Origin: CAYPHY01 sp964410625
GTDB taxonomy: Bacteria; Chloroflexota; Anaerolineae; Promineifilales; Promineifilaceae
Reading direction: 5' to 3'
Assembly (NCBI GenBank): GCA_964410625.1
Contig: CAYPHY010000001.1
Coordinates: forward strand, 124,001-188,000
DNA: 64,000 bases
Positions within the stretch are counted from its first letter, which is position 1; each line of letters begins with the position of its first letter. The notes beneath the pieces were generated by a model. That model saw nothing but the letters and a program-made list of their open reading frames with translations. It did not search any database and had not been told where the DNA came from. Below are positions 25,334-33,525 of the stretch, piece after piece. A program made the position numbers and the translations under genes.

Positions 25334-26548
25334 ATGTCCGACCAGCGGCCGATCACCATCCTCTGTCTTGCCAGTGAATATAAGGGTGTGCCTTTCATCG
25401 AGGAGTGTGCCCGCCAGGGAGCGCGGGTGATTCTATTGACGCCGGAGAATTTTGCCGGTTCCGCCTGGCCCTGGGAGAGCATCTACCGCCATCACGCCAT
25501 GCCCGATCTTTATACCCAGCCGAACATCACCTATGCCGTTAGCTGGTTGGCCCGCGAACATGATATTGATCGCATCGTCGCCCTCGATGATTATGATGTG
25601 GCAACGGCCGCTGCCTTGCGCGAACATCTGCGTATCCCTGGGCTAGGCGAGACGGTCGCCCGCTTCTTCCGCGACAAGCTGGCAATGCGTACCCAGGCAC
25701 ACGCTGCCGGGATACCCGTCCCCGACTTTGCCGGATTATTTAATGACGATGAGGTAAATGACTTTCTCGGCCGCGTCCCTGCGCCCTGGGTGCTGAAACC
25801 GCGCTTTGAGGCCGGGGCGGTGGGGATTCAGAAGTTACAGTCGGCCGATGCCGTCTGGCACGCCCTAAACAACCTGGGCGACCAACGCTCCTTCTACTTA
25901 TTGGAACAGTTTCTCCCCGGTGACGTCTTCCATGTAGACGTATTGCGCTGGGACAACCAGCCTGTCTTTGGCGTCGCCAGCCAATACGGTGCGCCGCCGC
26001 TGTCGTTGATGCAAGGCGGGGGCATCTTCGTCACCCGACTGATGGATCGAGAGGCGGCCGAGACACAAGAACTACTCTCGCTGACTGACCAGTTGCACAA
26101 TGCTTTTCGGCTCGAACGCGGCGTCAGCCACACCGAGTTTATTCGCGCCAACAGCGACGGCCGTTATTACTTCCTGGAGACCAGCGCCCGCGTTGGCGGG
26201 GCGCACATTGATCGGATGATCGAAGCGGCGACCGACATCGCCCTCTGGCAAGAGATGGCGCGGATCGAACTGGCGGCCGTTCGCGGCGATAGCTACCAAC
26301 TGCCACCCCATCGCTCCGACTATGCCGGGCTGATCATCTGCCTGGCCCGCGAGCAATGGCCTGATCTCTCCGCCTATAACGACCCGGAAGTGGTCTGGCG
26401 CGTGCCGAAAGAGAACCATGCAGGGCTGATTGTCGCTTCGGCCGATGCGCTGCGGGTTGAGCAGTTGCTGGCTGATTACGCCAATCGTTTCGGCCGTGAC
26501 TTCCTGGCCCATGCCCCACAGGACAAAGAAGTGCGCCATACCATATAA
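25334..26548 (+). CDS. ATP-grasp family enzyme (carboxylate-amine ligase type)
   Basis: The 404-residue protein has an N-terminal Rossmann-like pre-ATP-grasp part (ITILCLASEYKGVPFIEECARQG), then an ATP-grasp core (WVLKPRFEAGAVGIQKL, YLLEQFLPGDVFHVDVL) and the metal-binding end (VSHTEFIRANSDGRYYFLETSARVGG). ATP-grasp enzymes join a carboxylate to an amine, thiol or imidazole using ATP; which substrates apply here is unknown. GGAG lies 8 nt before the ATG. It stands alone between two repeat-rich gaps and opens the catabolic half of the window. Confidence 0.87.
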   Translation: MSDQRPITILCLASEYKGVPFIEECARQGARVILLTPENFAGSAWPWESIYRHHAMPDLYTQPNITYAVSWLAREHDIDRIVALDDYDVATAAALREHLRIPGLGETVARFFRDKLAMRTQAHAAGIPVPDFAGLFNDDEVNDFLGRVPAPWVLKPRFEAGAVGIQKLQSADAVWHALNNLGDQRSFYLLEQFLPGDVFHVDVLRWDNQPVFGVASQYGAPPLSLMQGGGIFVTRLMDREAAETQELLSLTDQLHNAFRLERGVSHTEFIRANSDGRYYFLETSARVGGAHIDRMIEAATDIALWQEMARIELAAVRGDSYQLPPHRSDYAGLIICLAREQWPDLSAYNDPEVVWRVPKENHAGLIVASADALRVEQLLADYANRFGRDFLAHAPQDKEVRHTI

Positions 26549-26621
26549 TTTAGGACTTGTTGCATCGAATTTCGCGAACCTCGACTTTAATTTTGCGCTT
26601 ATTCATTGCTAAAAATGTAAG

Positions 26622-26768
26622 TGCACTGTTTCAAAAGTAACCCAATTGTCATTCCGAGCGGAGTCTTCGGAGCGAGGAATCCCTATCAATTCGCTGGTCA
26701 ACGAAATCGCAAGGGATTCCTCGCTCCGTTCGGAATGACAAATGAGCAATAACTTTTGAAATAGTGCA
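26622..26768. mobile_element. MITE-like element, copy 1 (147 bp) with 5-bp target duplication
   Basis: The element begins TGCACTGTTTCAAAAGT and ends with the near-perfect inverse ACTTTTGAAATAGTGCA. Its body contains the inverted halves gtcattccgagcgg...ccgttcggaatgac. GTAAG is repeated directly at both sides (26617-26621 and 26769-26773), the mark of transposition. It has no gene. A second copy in opposite orientation is at 44179-44323. Confidence 0.85.
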
Positions 26769-26807
26769 GTAAGTCCTGTAGTTTGTAGCCTATGCTATAG
26801 CCAGGGG

Positions 26808-27518
26808 CTACCACACTCCGGGTAGCAAGCGATAGCGAACACGCTCTGCATACGCCTTATAGCCGGTTAGTTCAGTGTGGAGCGTTCTATCCTCTAAAGC
26901 TGTCCGCACAATCAAAACCAGAACGGCCAAAGTGGCGGGGATGATCGCCCATAGCGAATTGAGCATGAACGGTGTCGCCAGGTATAACAACATCGTGCCT
27001 AAATAGCCGGGATGGCGCACAAAACGGTATGGTCCATCGGAAACCACGGTTTGCTGACGTTCCGTTTGGATACGAAACGTAGCAACGAAGTAAGCGTTTG
27101 ATACCATCGCCCAGACAAGCAAGAGATCATATCCCACTATCGCCACAACAAGGGCAACCAGTTGCACAGCAAGTGGCAACGATGGCGACCAGCCCCAGCG
27201 CACATCAAGGCTTGCTACTACATAGGCGATAATCAAGAAAAGCCCCATTAACGTCAACAAGACCATATCCCATGCCCTTCTGTCCTTGTGGGGGCGAGCG
27301 CGTTCGGCAAGCATGGCAGGATTGACCGGTAAGATAAGAACGGCCGTCGCTATGGACCAGATGATATAGATTCCGGACAAGGCCCAACCCATCCACCAAT
27401 CCCAGCGACCCGCCAGGCCAAACAGAATGGCGATCAGGATTAAATTGCCCAACGTTTCACGCACCAACCAGCGGATGGCCCCTTTTCTAACGTTCGAGTC
27501 CGTACTTGAATCTGTCAT
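26808..27518 (-). CDS. Integral-membrane methyltransferase of the ICMT/PEMT-like family
   Basis: The 236-residue protein has about six membrane helices and the conserved cofactor segment DGPYRFVRHPGYLGTMLLY plus the end ALEDRTLHTELTGYKAYAERVRYRLLPG, which define isoprenylcysteine carboxyl methyltransferase-like enzymes. The family methylates lipids or small thiols/carboxylates with SAM; substrate unknown in bacteria. The N-terminus (ATG 27518) is followed by a short charged cytosolic stretch. It is leftward, 53 bp from the downstream oxidoreductase gene, so co-transcription is possible. Confidence 0.88.
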   Translation of the reverse strand: MTDSSTDSNVRKGAIRWLVRETLGNLILIAILFGLAGRWDWWMGWALSGIYIIWSIATAVLILPVNPAMLAERARPHKDRRAWDMVLLTLMGLFLIIAYVVASLDVRWGWSPSLPLAVQLVALVVAIVGYDLLLVWAMVSNAYFVATFRIQTERQQTVVSDGPYRFVRHPGYLGTMLLYLATPFMLNSLWAIIPATLAVLVLIVRTALEDRTLHTELTGYKAYAERVRYRLLPGVW

Positions 27519-27571
27519 CTTTGCGTTGCGCTGTATAACTACCTGACTACAAAGCCGCCATATGGGTTGGT

Positions 27572-29146
27572 TTAGCGAATTGCCAGGACGGCACGCGCCG
27601 CCTGTCGTCCAGGGATGCCGGTGATGCCGCCGCCGGGGTGACTACCGGCCCCGCCAAGATAGAGGCCGTTGATTGGTGTGGTGTATTGGGCATAGCCGGG
27701 TATCGGCCGCATATGGAAAAATTGATCGAGCGTCATTTCCCCATGATTGATGTTGCCTTCGGGTAGCCCATACTCCCGTTCCAGATCAAGCGGGGTCAAG
27801 ATAACCATATCATGGATAAGATCGCGTATCCCTGGCGCATACGTTTCCAGTGTGGTCAGCATCAATTCGCCAAAGTGCGGCCGTTCCGCTTGCCAATCGC
27901 TCTCGCGCAGACAGTAGGGGGCGTACTTGGCGGTGATGGACATAGTGTGCCGTCCGGCAGGGGCCAGCCCCGGGTCGTTGAGCGTGGGAATGCGGATGTC
28001 GAGGTAGGGCTGTTGCGAGTAGCGGCCGTATTTCACATGGTCATAACCGCGTTGCAAGTAGGTCATAGAAGGGGCAAGCTGGATCGCGCCATGCAGCAAT
28101 TTATCGTCGGTGGCGGCCGTGAAGCGTGGCAAACTGGTTAAGGCCAGGTGGATGCGGGCGGCCGAGCCACGATACTTGATGTTGCGAACGTGGCGTAAAA
28201 AGTCGGTCGGCAAATAGCGCGGGCCGACGAGCTTCATAAAGGTCGTGCGTGCGTCGGCGCTGGAGATGAGGGCGTCGGCGGTGAGTGTCTCGCCGTTTGA
28301 CAATGTGAGGCCGGTGGCGCGGCCGTTTGCCAGCAGCAGTTGTTTCACTTCCGCCCCGGTGCGGATTTCCGCGCCAAAGGAGATGGCTGCGTTGGCAATT
28401 GCCTGGGCCAATGCCCCCATGCCACCGCGGACTGCGCCGGTCGAACGGAAGAGGCCAGCGTTGGAGCCAGCCCACTTGTAGAGCAGCGTATAGGCCGTTC
28501 CCGCTTCCATCGGCCCCCAGGTAATGTCACGCACGCCACTGGCGGCAATCGCCCCCTTGACTACATCGGACTCAAACCACTCGTTGAGCAGGTCGGCGAC
28601 GGGCATGGGCACGACGCGCAATAGGTGGTGGAGGTTGTGGCGGCCGAGCGTTCGCGCTGCGCCGGTCAGGGAAAGCATCTGGCGCAGGTCGGCCAGCCCA
28701 ACTTCCGGTAGGTCCAGCGGGACAAGGTGCATTAGCCCGCGTACAACCCCAGCGATCTTGTTCATCAAAGTCAGGAAATCGGGGTAGCGGGCGGCGTCGG
28801 CCGTTGAAAAAGCGGCAATCTCCTTCACCGTGCGTTCAGTGTCGCGCCAGATGGTTAGCTGGCGGCCGTCGGGCAAGGGGACAAAGGCGACGACATCGTT
28901 GGGAATGGTCTCCAACCCAAAGGCGTGGAGGGTCAGGTCGCGGATGATTTGCGGGTCTAAATAGCCGGCCCCGTCGGCAATGGTGGAGAAGCGGAAGCCG
29001 GGGATCAGCTCTTCGGTGACGGCCGTGCCGCCGAGGATCGGCCGCTTTTCCAAGACCAACACCTTGCGGCCTGCTTTGGCGAGATAGGCGGCGGCCGTCA
29101 ATCCGTTGTGTCCTCCACCAATCACAATTACATCATAGTCGCTCAT
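27572..29146 (-). CDS. Phytoene-dehydrogenase-like FAD oxidoreductase, paralogue 1
   Basis: The 524-residue protein opens with the FAD-binding strand YDVIVIGGGHNGLTAAAYLA and closes with NGLYLGGAGSHPGGGITGIPG, the signature ends of the COG1233 (CrtI/carotenoid-desaturase/retinol-saturase-like) family. No other carotenoid gene is present, so a carotenoid role is unlikely; many members are oxidoreductases of unknown substrates. It is a clear paralogue of the next upstream gene (29296-30879), so the pair arose by duplication. It lies in the same leftward run as the GcvT-like and methyltransferase genes, which points to amine or one-carbon metabolism. Confidence 0.85.
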   Translation of the reverse strand: MSDYDVIVIGGGHNGLTAAAYLAKAGRKVLVLEKRPILGGTAVTEELIPGFRFSTIADGAGYLDPQIIRDLTLHAFGLETIPNDVVAFVPLPDGRQLTIWRDTERTVKEIAAFSTADAARYPDFLTLMNKIAGVVRGLMHLVPLDLPEVGLADLRQMLSLTGAARTLGRHNLHHLLRVVPMPVADLLNEWFESDVVKGAIAASGVRDITWGPMEAGTAYTLLYKWAGSNAGLFRSTGAVRGGMGALAQAIANAAISFGAEIRTGAEVKQLLLANGRATGLTLSNGETLTADALISSADARTTFMKLVGPRYLPTDFLRHVRNIKYRGSAARIHLALTSLPRFTAATDDKLLHGAIQLAPSMTYLQRGYDHVKYGRYSQQPYLDIRIPTLNDPGLAPAGRHTMSITAKYAPYCLRESDWQAERPHFGELMLTTLETYAPGIRDLIHDMVILTPLDLEREYGLPEGNINHGEMTLDQFFHMRPIPGYAQYTTPINGLYLGGAGSHPGGGITGIPGRQAARAVLAIR

Positions 29147-29186
29147 AGTTTACTGTCCTAAAAATGGTTACGCGGATTTGAAAGGC

Positions 29187-29305
29187 TACAACGGATAAGG
29201 AAATGAACGGATGATTACGCCTTCGTATCTGTTTCTTTCCTTATCCGTTGTAGTGTCTCCATCTCCAATCTCTAATCTCCTAATCTCCCAGTCTCTCAGT
29301 CTCCT
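29187..29305. repeat. Repeat array B + D between the two oxidoreductase genes
   Basis: A family B hairpin (ctacaacggataaggaaat... tttccttatccgttgtag, 29189-29257) is followed by family D purine/pyrimidine words (aatctctaatctcctaatctcc...). The D part runs into the coding end of the upstream gene and supplies its stop codon at 29296-29298. Confidence 0.75.
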
Positions 29306-30879
29306 CTGCTCTTCAAAATCTCCAACGCCGCCAACCGCCCTGGCCCGCCGGTGATGCCGCCGCCGGGGTGGGTCCCAGAGCCACATTGCCAGTAGTCGCG
29401 GATGGGGGTGCGATAGTTGGCATAACCGGCCACCGGCCGCAGGAAGAAAAGCTGGTCGAGGGTGAGTTCGCCCTGGAAGATGTTGCCCTCGGTCAGGCCG
29501 ATGGACTGCTCTAAGTCCCAGGGGGTCAAGACCTGCTTGTGGAGGATGATCTCTTTCAAATTGGGAACGAACTCATTGAGGGTGTCAATGACGGCGTTGC
29601 CGAATGCCTCGCGTTGGTCGTCGCGACTGCCGTGTTCCGGCATGTCATAGGAGGCGTACTGGACAAAGATGGACATGACGTGTTTGCCGGGCGGGGCCAT
29701 CGTCGGGTCAATGGTGGAGGGAACGACGATGTCCATATACGGCCGTCGCGAGAAGCCGCCATACTTGGCATCATCGTAGGCACATTCCAAATAGTCAAGG
29801 CTGGGGCTGATCTCGATCATGCCGCGCCGCAGGGAGAGATCGCGCATGGCGGGAAACTCTGGCAGGGCGTCGAGCGCGAGGTTGACCTTGCCCGACGAAC
29901 CGCGAAACTTAAAGTTGTCAATGGCCTGAACGACATCGGAGGGTAGCTCTTTTTCGTCCACCAGCTTGCGGAAGGTGACGTAGGGGTCGGCGCCGGAGAT
30001 GACGGTTTTGGCGTAGATTTCTTCACCGTTTTCGAGAGCGATGCCGATGGCGCGGCCGTTTTTCACAATCACCTGCGAGACAGGGGCCTGGCAGCGAATC
30101 TCCGCACCATAGCTGCGAGCGGCGCTGGCAATCGCTTCGCTGACGCCGCCGGTTCCGCCACGCTGCCAGCCCCAGGCGGTGAACGCGCCATCGAGTTCGC
30201 CCATGTAGTGGTGGAGCAGCACATAGGCGGTCCCTGGCGAACGAGGGCCGAGCATGGTGCCGATGATGCCGTTGAGCGCGGAGAGGGCTTTGAGCACGTC
30301 GGTCTCAAACCATTCGTCGAGGAAGTCGGTCGCGCTCATGGTCATGATCTTGGTCAGTTGGTGGAAGGTCTTTTTACCGAGGCCTTTGAGCAGGCGGCCG
30401 AAGTCACTCAACGCTCGCAGCCCACTCAATCCAGGATTGGCCGGATCGGGCGGGATCATGCCCAGGATGGGCTTCACGGCAAAGGCCATCTCGTACATCA
30501 TCTGCGTAAATTCAGTGTATTTGTCGGCGTCGCGGCGAGAGTGGCGGCGCAGTTCTTCGCGGGTGCTGGCTTCGTCGGCATAGAAGGCGATGGAGTTACC
30601 GTCTTCCATGGGGGCGAAGGAGGTGTCGTAGGGGGTGATGTGCAGGCCATGTTTAGCCAGTTGCAGTTCGTGGATCACCTCCGGCCGCAGCAGGCTGACG
30701 ACATAGGAGCAGACGGTGAATTTGAAGCCGGGATAGATTTCTTCGGTAACGGCCGCGCCGCCCAGCACATGGCGCTTTTCCAGCACCAATACTTTCCGTC
30801 CTGCCTTCGCTAAATAAGCAGCACAGGTGAGACCGTTATGTCCTCCACCAATGATAATTGCGTCATAATGATTGTTCAT
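29296..30879 (-). CDS. Phytoene-dehydrogenase-like FAD oxidoreductase, paralogue 2
   Basis: This 527-residue protein has the same layout as its neighbour: YDAIIIGGGHNGLTCAAYLA at the start and CGSGTHPGGGITGGPGRLAA at the end. The frame stays open 26 codons further upstream, but that part is translated repeat J, so ATG 30879 is the proper start. The last codons (SRGD-stop) are read from a family D repeat. It probably works on a substrate of the same pathway as paralogue 1, perhaps as a second step. Between it and the GcvT-like gene an inserted four-helix-bundle gene interrupts the run. Confidence 0.85.
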   Translation of the reverse strand: MNNHYDAIIIGGGHNGLTCAAYLAKAGRKVLVLEKRHVLGGAAVTEEIYPGFKFTVCSYVVSLLRPEVIHELQLAKHGLHITPYDTSFAPMEDGNSIAFYADEASTREELRRHSRRDADKYTEFTQMMYEMAFAVKPILGMIPPDPANPGLSGLRALSDFGRLLKGLGKKTFHQLTKIMTMSATDFLDEWFETDVLKALSALNGIIGTMLGPRSPGTAYVLLHHYMGELDGAFTAWGWQRGGTGGVSEAIASAARSYGAEIRCQAPVSQVIVKNGRAIGIALENGEEIYAKTVISGADPYVTFRKLVDEKELPSDVVQAIDNFKFRGSSGKVNLALDALPEFPAMRDLSLRRGMIEISPSLDYLECAYDDAKYGGFSRRPYMDIVVPSTIDPTMAPPGKHVMSIFVQYASYDMPEHGSRDDQREAFGNAVIDTLNEFVPNLKEIILHKQVLTPWDLEQSIGLTEGNIFQGELTLDQLFFLRPVAGYANYRTPIRDYWQCGSGTHPGGGITGGPGRLAALEILKSRGD

Positions 30880-30898
30880 GGCGTGTACCTTTTCAATT

Positions 30899-31415
30899 GC
30901 AGGGGAGCAGGGGGGCAGAGGAGCAGGGGAGAATACTTGTCCATCGCCGTTGCTCATTCCTACATTTTCTTTTTGTTGTTCAAGAGCCAGGGAGAAGGGT
31001 TATTGATCATGTTTACCAATTTACCAAGAATTTCATCATACTGTTTATAGAGGTTTCGAGAGGCTTCTGCCTCGAGATAATTACTTTTGACAGCAAATTC
31101 AAGCCACACCTGAGTTTCGGCCGCTTCCGCTTCCGAATCATTGAGTTTAAGCACAAATGCTCCTTCATATCTTCGTTTACGCCATGCCTCTGCCAAATTA
31201 GCACAAACCGAACGTGATGAACGTCTAATTTGATCCGTTAGCGAATATCTTTCCTCCCTAGGAAATCCCTTCGTTAACTCAAATACCTGCATAGCAGCAT
31301 CAAACGCCTTGCGATAAACCTCTAGCTCTCGATGAGTTCTGATCGCTCGTTCCATTTATCAACCTCCCTGTAACGATTTCTTCTCCCTTTCTCCCCCGCC
31401 CCCCTGCTCCCCTGC
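30899..31415. other. Candidate cassette: four-helix-bundle gene framed by perfect 18-bp inverted repeats
   Basis: The sequence GCAGGGGAGCAGGGGGGC at 30899-30916 recurs in exact inverse form at 31398-31415 and encloses only the gene at 30960-31355. The arms are members of repeat family J. The insert splits the run of oxidoreductase and GcvT-like genes. No target duplication was found, so insertion by transposition is not proven. Confidence 0.45.
30960..31355 (-). CDS. Four-helix-bundle protein (23S rRNA intervening-sequence type)
   Basis: The 131-residue protein matches the S23/four-helix-bundle family: HRELEVYRKAFDAAMQVFELT, FPREERYSLTDQIRRSSRSV, NLAEAW, then SEAEAAETQVWLEFAV. The family was first found inside intervening sequences of 23S rRNA genes and also occurs as free genes; its role is unknown. 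GGGAGG lies 7 nt before the ATG. The gene is AT-richer than both neighbours and is framed by inverted 18-bp repeats. Confidence 0.9.
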   Translation of the reverse strand: MERAIRTHRELEVYRKAFDAAMQVFELTKGFPREERYSLTDQIRRSSRSVCANLAEAWRKRRYEGAFVLKLNDSEAEAAETQVWLEFAVKSNYLEAEASRNLYKQYDEILGKLVNMINNPSPWLLNNKKKM

Positions 31416-32611
31416 TATGACTTTTTCCGCGGGGGGTCAAAGAAGGGCATCTGGACTACCGTGGCCGGGATGGGCAGGCGATGGGCTTCGATGGTTTCTT
31501 CGAGGTAGATACGCGTGCCGGGTTCGGCATAGCGCAGGGGGACGCGGGCCATGACGATGTATTGCTTCAGCGTTGGCGACCAGGTGCCGCTGGTGGCTTT
31601 GCCGATGCGTTGTCGCTGGTTGCTATCGGCGTAGACCGGCCGCGCCTCATTCCACGATTGATAAGGAAGGTGCAAGGGCATGTGAAAACGGCCGTATGCC
31701 TGCTCCAACGCGCCAATATCCACCACCAGCCCGACCATGATTTCCTTTGGCCCTCTCGCTTCCTCAGCGCGTAACGCTTCCTGGCCGACAAAGTAATCTT
31801 TGTCCAGCTTCACCGTCCAGCCCAGGCCCAGTTCATAGGGGGTGGACTTTTGCACATCGAAGATCGTCTTGTGGGCGGAGACAAAATCAACGGCCGCCAA
31901 AATCAGCCCTGCTTCGATCCGTAGCATGTCGAGAGCAACCATGCCCGTCGGCCGTAGCTTGTAGGCTTCTCCCGCTTCCATCAGTTCATCCCACAAGGAT
32001 TCGGCATCGTCTGGCGCGACCCATAGCTCATAGCCGAGGTCGCCGGTATAGCCGGTGCGAGTGATCGTCGTTGGAATCCCGGCGAGATGGGTTTTCATGG
32101 CGTGGAAGTAGCGCAACGAACGAATGGAGTCACCGGTTAGCGATTGCAATACATCCCGCGAGGTCGGCCCCTGGATGGCAAGAGCGGCCAGCTCATCAGT
32201 GACATCCTCAATGACCACATCCAGACCAATGGCGTTGTCCTCCAACCATGCGCCGGTGGGGTCAGCGGCCGTCAGCCGGTAAAAGTTTTCATCCAACCGC
32301 GCCAGCGTGCCGTCGTCAATGATCTTGCCCTCGTCGTCGCACCAGGGGGTATAGACCACCTGCCCAACGCGCATTTTGCCGACATCGCGCGTGACGACGC
32401 GGTTGAGCAGATCGGCCGCGTCTGGCCCATGAATGTAATATTTATAGAGGGGTGTTACATCAAACAGACCGCAGGCGGTGCGGACGGCGTTGTACTCGTG
32501 GACATGGTCCAATTCATACATCTGCGCCGCCAGATAGCCAGCCCACTCTTGCCAGCTATAGCTCTCGCACAGTTCGGCCGTGCGGGTGTGAAAGGGGGTT
32601 AGTCTTGGCAT
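31415..32611 (-). CDS. GcvT-family folate-dependent aminomethyltransferase-like protein
   Basis: The 398-residue protein has the GcvT fold: EYNAVRTACGLFDVTPLYKY, GPDAADLLNRVVTRDV, the folate-site segment ALAIQGPTSRDVL, RTGYTGDLGYELWV and a C-terminal barrel. GcvT-type proteins move a one-carbon unit from an amine to tetrahydrofolate. It lacks the other glycine-cleavage proteins nearby, so it probably serves a separate demethylation. AGGAG lies 6 nt before the ATG. It shares the leftward run with two FAD oxidoreductases and a SAM methyltransferase. Confidence 0.88.
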   Translation of the reverse strand: MPRLTPFHTRTAELCESYSWQEWAGYLAAQMYELDHVHEYNAVRTACGLFDVTPLYKYYIHGPDAADLLNRVVTRDVGKMRVGQVVYTPWCDDEGKIIDDGTLARLDENFYRLTAADPTGAWLEDNAIGLDVVIEDVTDELAALAIQGPTSRDVLQSLTGDSIRSLRYFHAMKTHLAGIPTTITRTGYTGDLGYELWVAPDDAESLWDELMEAGEAYKLRPTGMVALDMLRIEAGLILAAVDFVSAHKTIFDVQKSTPYELGLGWTVKLDKDYFVGQEALRAEEARGPKEIMVGLVVDIGALEQAYGRFHMPLHLPYQSWNEARPVYADSNQRQRIGKATSGTWSPTLKQYIVMARVPLRYAEPGTRIYLEETIEAHRLPIPATVVQMPFFDPPRKKS

Positions 32612-32619
32612 GTTTTCTC

Positions 32620-32712
32620 CTGGGTAATCGGTTATCGGTATTCGGTATTCGGTGGTCGGTATTCGGTAATCGGTAGTAGTAGACCATTCCGATCACCGAT
32701 TACCGATCACCG
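32620..32712. repeat. Repeat family F tract
   Basis: The spacer is made of the words ggttatcggtattcggt and its inverse accgattaccgatcacc, and it forms a long imperfect hairpin. Its right end is read as the last codons (KPVIGNR) of the methyltransferase gene. Related tracts are at 38378-38440, 39780-39850 and 60262-60385. Confidence 0.65.
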
Positions 32713-33478
32713 GCTTCCTCGCTCTCAGGCGTCCCGGCCGTAGATCGCCGTTGTCAACGACGACAGTGAGGGAACGCCAGTCTTCTATATAGTGGTCGTA
32801 CCATTGGCGGCCGATGCGCGGGATGAGGAAGTCGGCCGCTGCTTGCAATTTGCGATATTCCTCATGCGCCATCTGCTGATATTCATCGTGGATGTCGGTC
32901 AGGTGGATGTCGGTAAAGCCGCTATCGGCCAGGATACGGCCGTAATTTTCCAGTGTATCCATGTGGTAGGTCAGTCCTTCCATCTTAAAGAAGTAGTGCA
33001 TGTCGTCATTGTAGGGGCGGGGACTGCGCATCCAATCACCGGCTGTCAGGATGCCGCCAGGCTTTAGCACGCGGTAAACCTCGGCAAAGAAGGCGTGTTT
33101 ATCTTCGATGTGAATCCAGCTATCTTTGCCGAAGACGACATCAAAGGTTTCGTCGGCAAAGGGAAGTGGGCCGGGTTCATAGAGGCGCAGGTCTATACGG
33201 CCGTCCAGCCCGACTGCGGCTATCCGCTGCCGCCCCCGCTCGATCAACCCCGCCTCCACATCCAGGCCAATCACCCGCGCTCCATATTTATGGGCAAGGA
33301 GCACATCAAAACCGCCCAATGCACAACCAATGTCTAGCACCAGCTTCTCTTGTAAATCCAGCCCTTTGACGATCTCATCCAGGTGCGCTTCACCACCAGG
33401 CGAGAGCATCCCCTCACCCCAGAGCATTTGCAACACTTCCTGGATTTCGGCCGTATATTCATCATTGTGTTCAGCCAT
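32693..33478 (-). CDS. SAM-dependent small-molecule N-methyltransferase
   Basis: The 261-residue enzyme has a class I fold with GEGMLSPGG near 22-30, motif I LVLDIGCALGGFDVLLA and post-I VIGLDVEAGLI, then VVFGKDSWIHIEDK and VLKPGGILTAGDW. The LSPGG segment before motif I is typical of phosphoethanolamine/sarcosine/dimethylglycine-type N-methyltransferases. This could mean osmolyte synthesis or salvage. GGAGGG lies directly before its ATG. The C-terminal seven residues are encoded by repeat F. Confidence 0.85.
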   Translation of the reverse strand: MAEHNDEYTAEIQEVLQMLWGEGMLSPGGEAHLDEIVKGLDLQEKLVLDIGCALGGFDVLLAHKYGARVIGLDVEAGLIERGRQRIAAVGLDGRIDLRLYEPGPLPFADETFDVVFGKDSWIHIEDKHAFFAEVYRVLKPGGILTAGDWMRSPRPYNDDMHYFFKMEGLTYHMDTLENYGRILADSGFTDIHLTDIHDEYQQMAHEEYRKLQAAADFLIPRIGRQWYDHYIEDWRSLTVVVDNGDLRPGRLRARKPVIGNR

Positions 33479-33525
33479 CTATCCCTCCTTGATTGCGGAT
33501 TGCAGAATGCGGATAGTAGAATACT

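Noticed and set aside
26650..26741. The gtcattccgagcgg palindrome as a simple terminator
   Set aside because: It is the core of a longer element with terminal repeats and target duplications found twice, so a MITE explains it better.
30880..30957. 26-codon N-terminal extension of the second phytoene-dehydrogenase-like protein
   Set aside because: It is translated repeat J; the real start aligns with its paralogue at ATG 30879.
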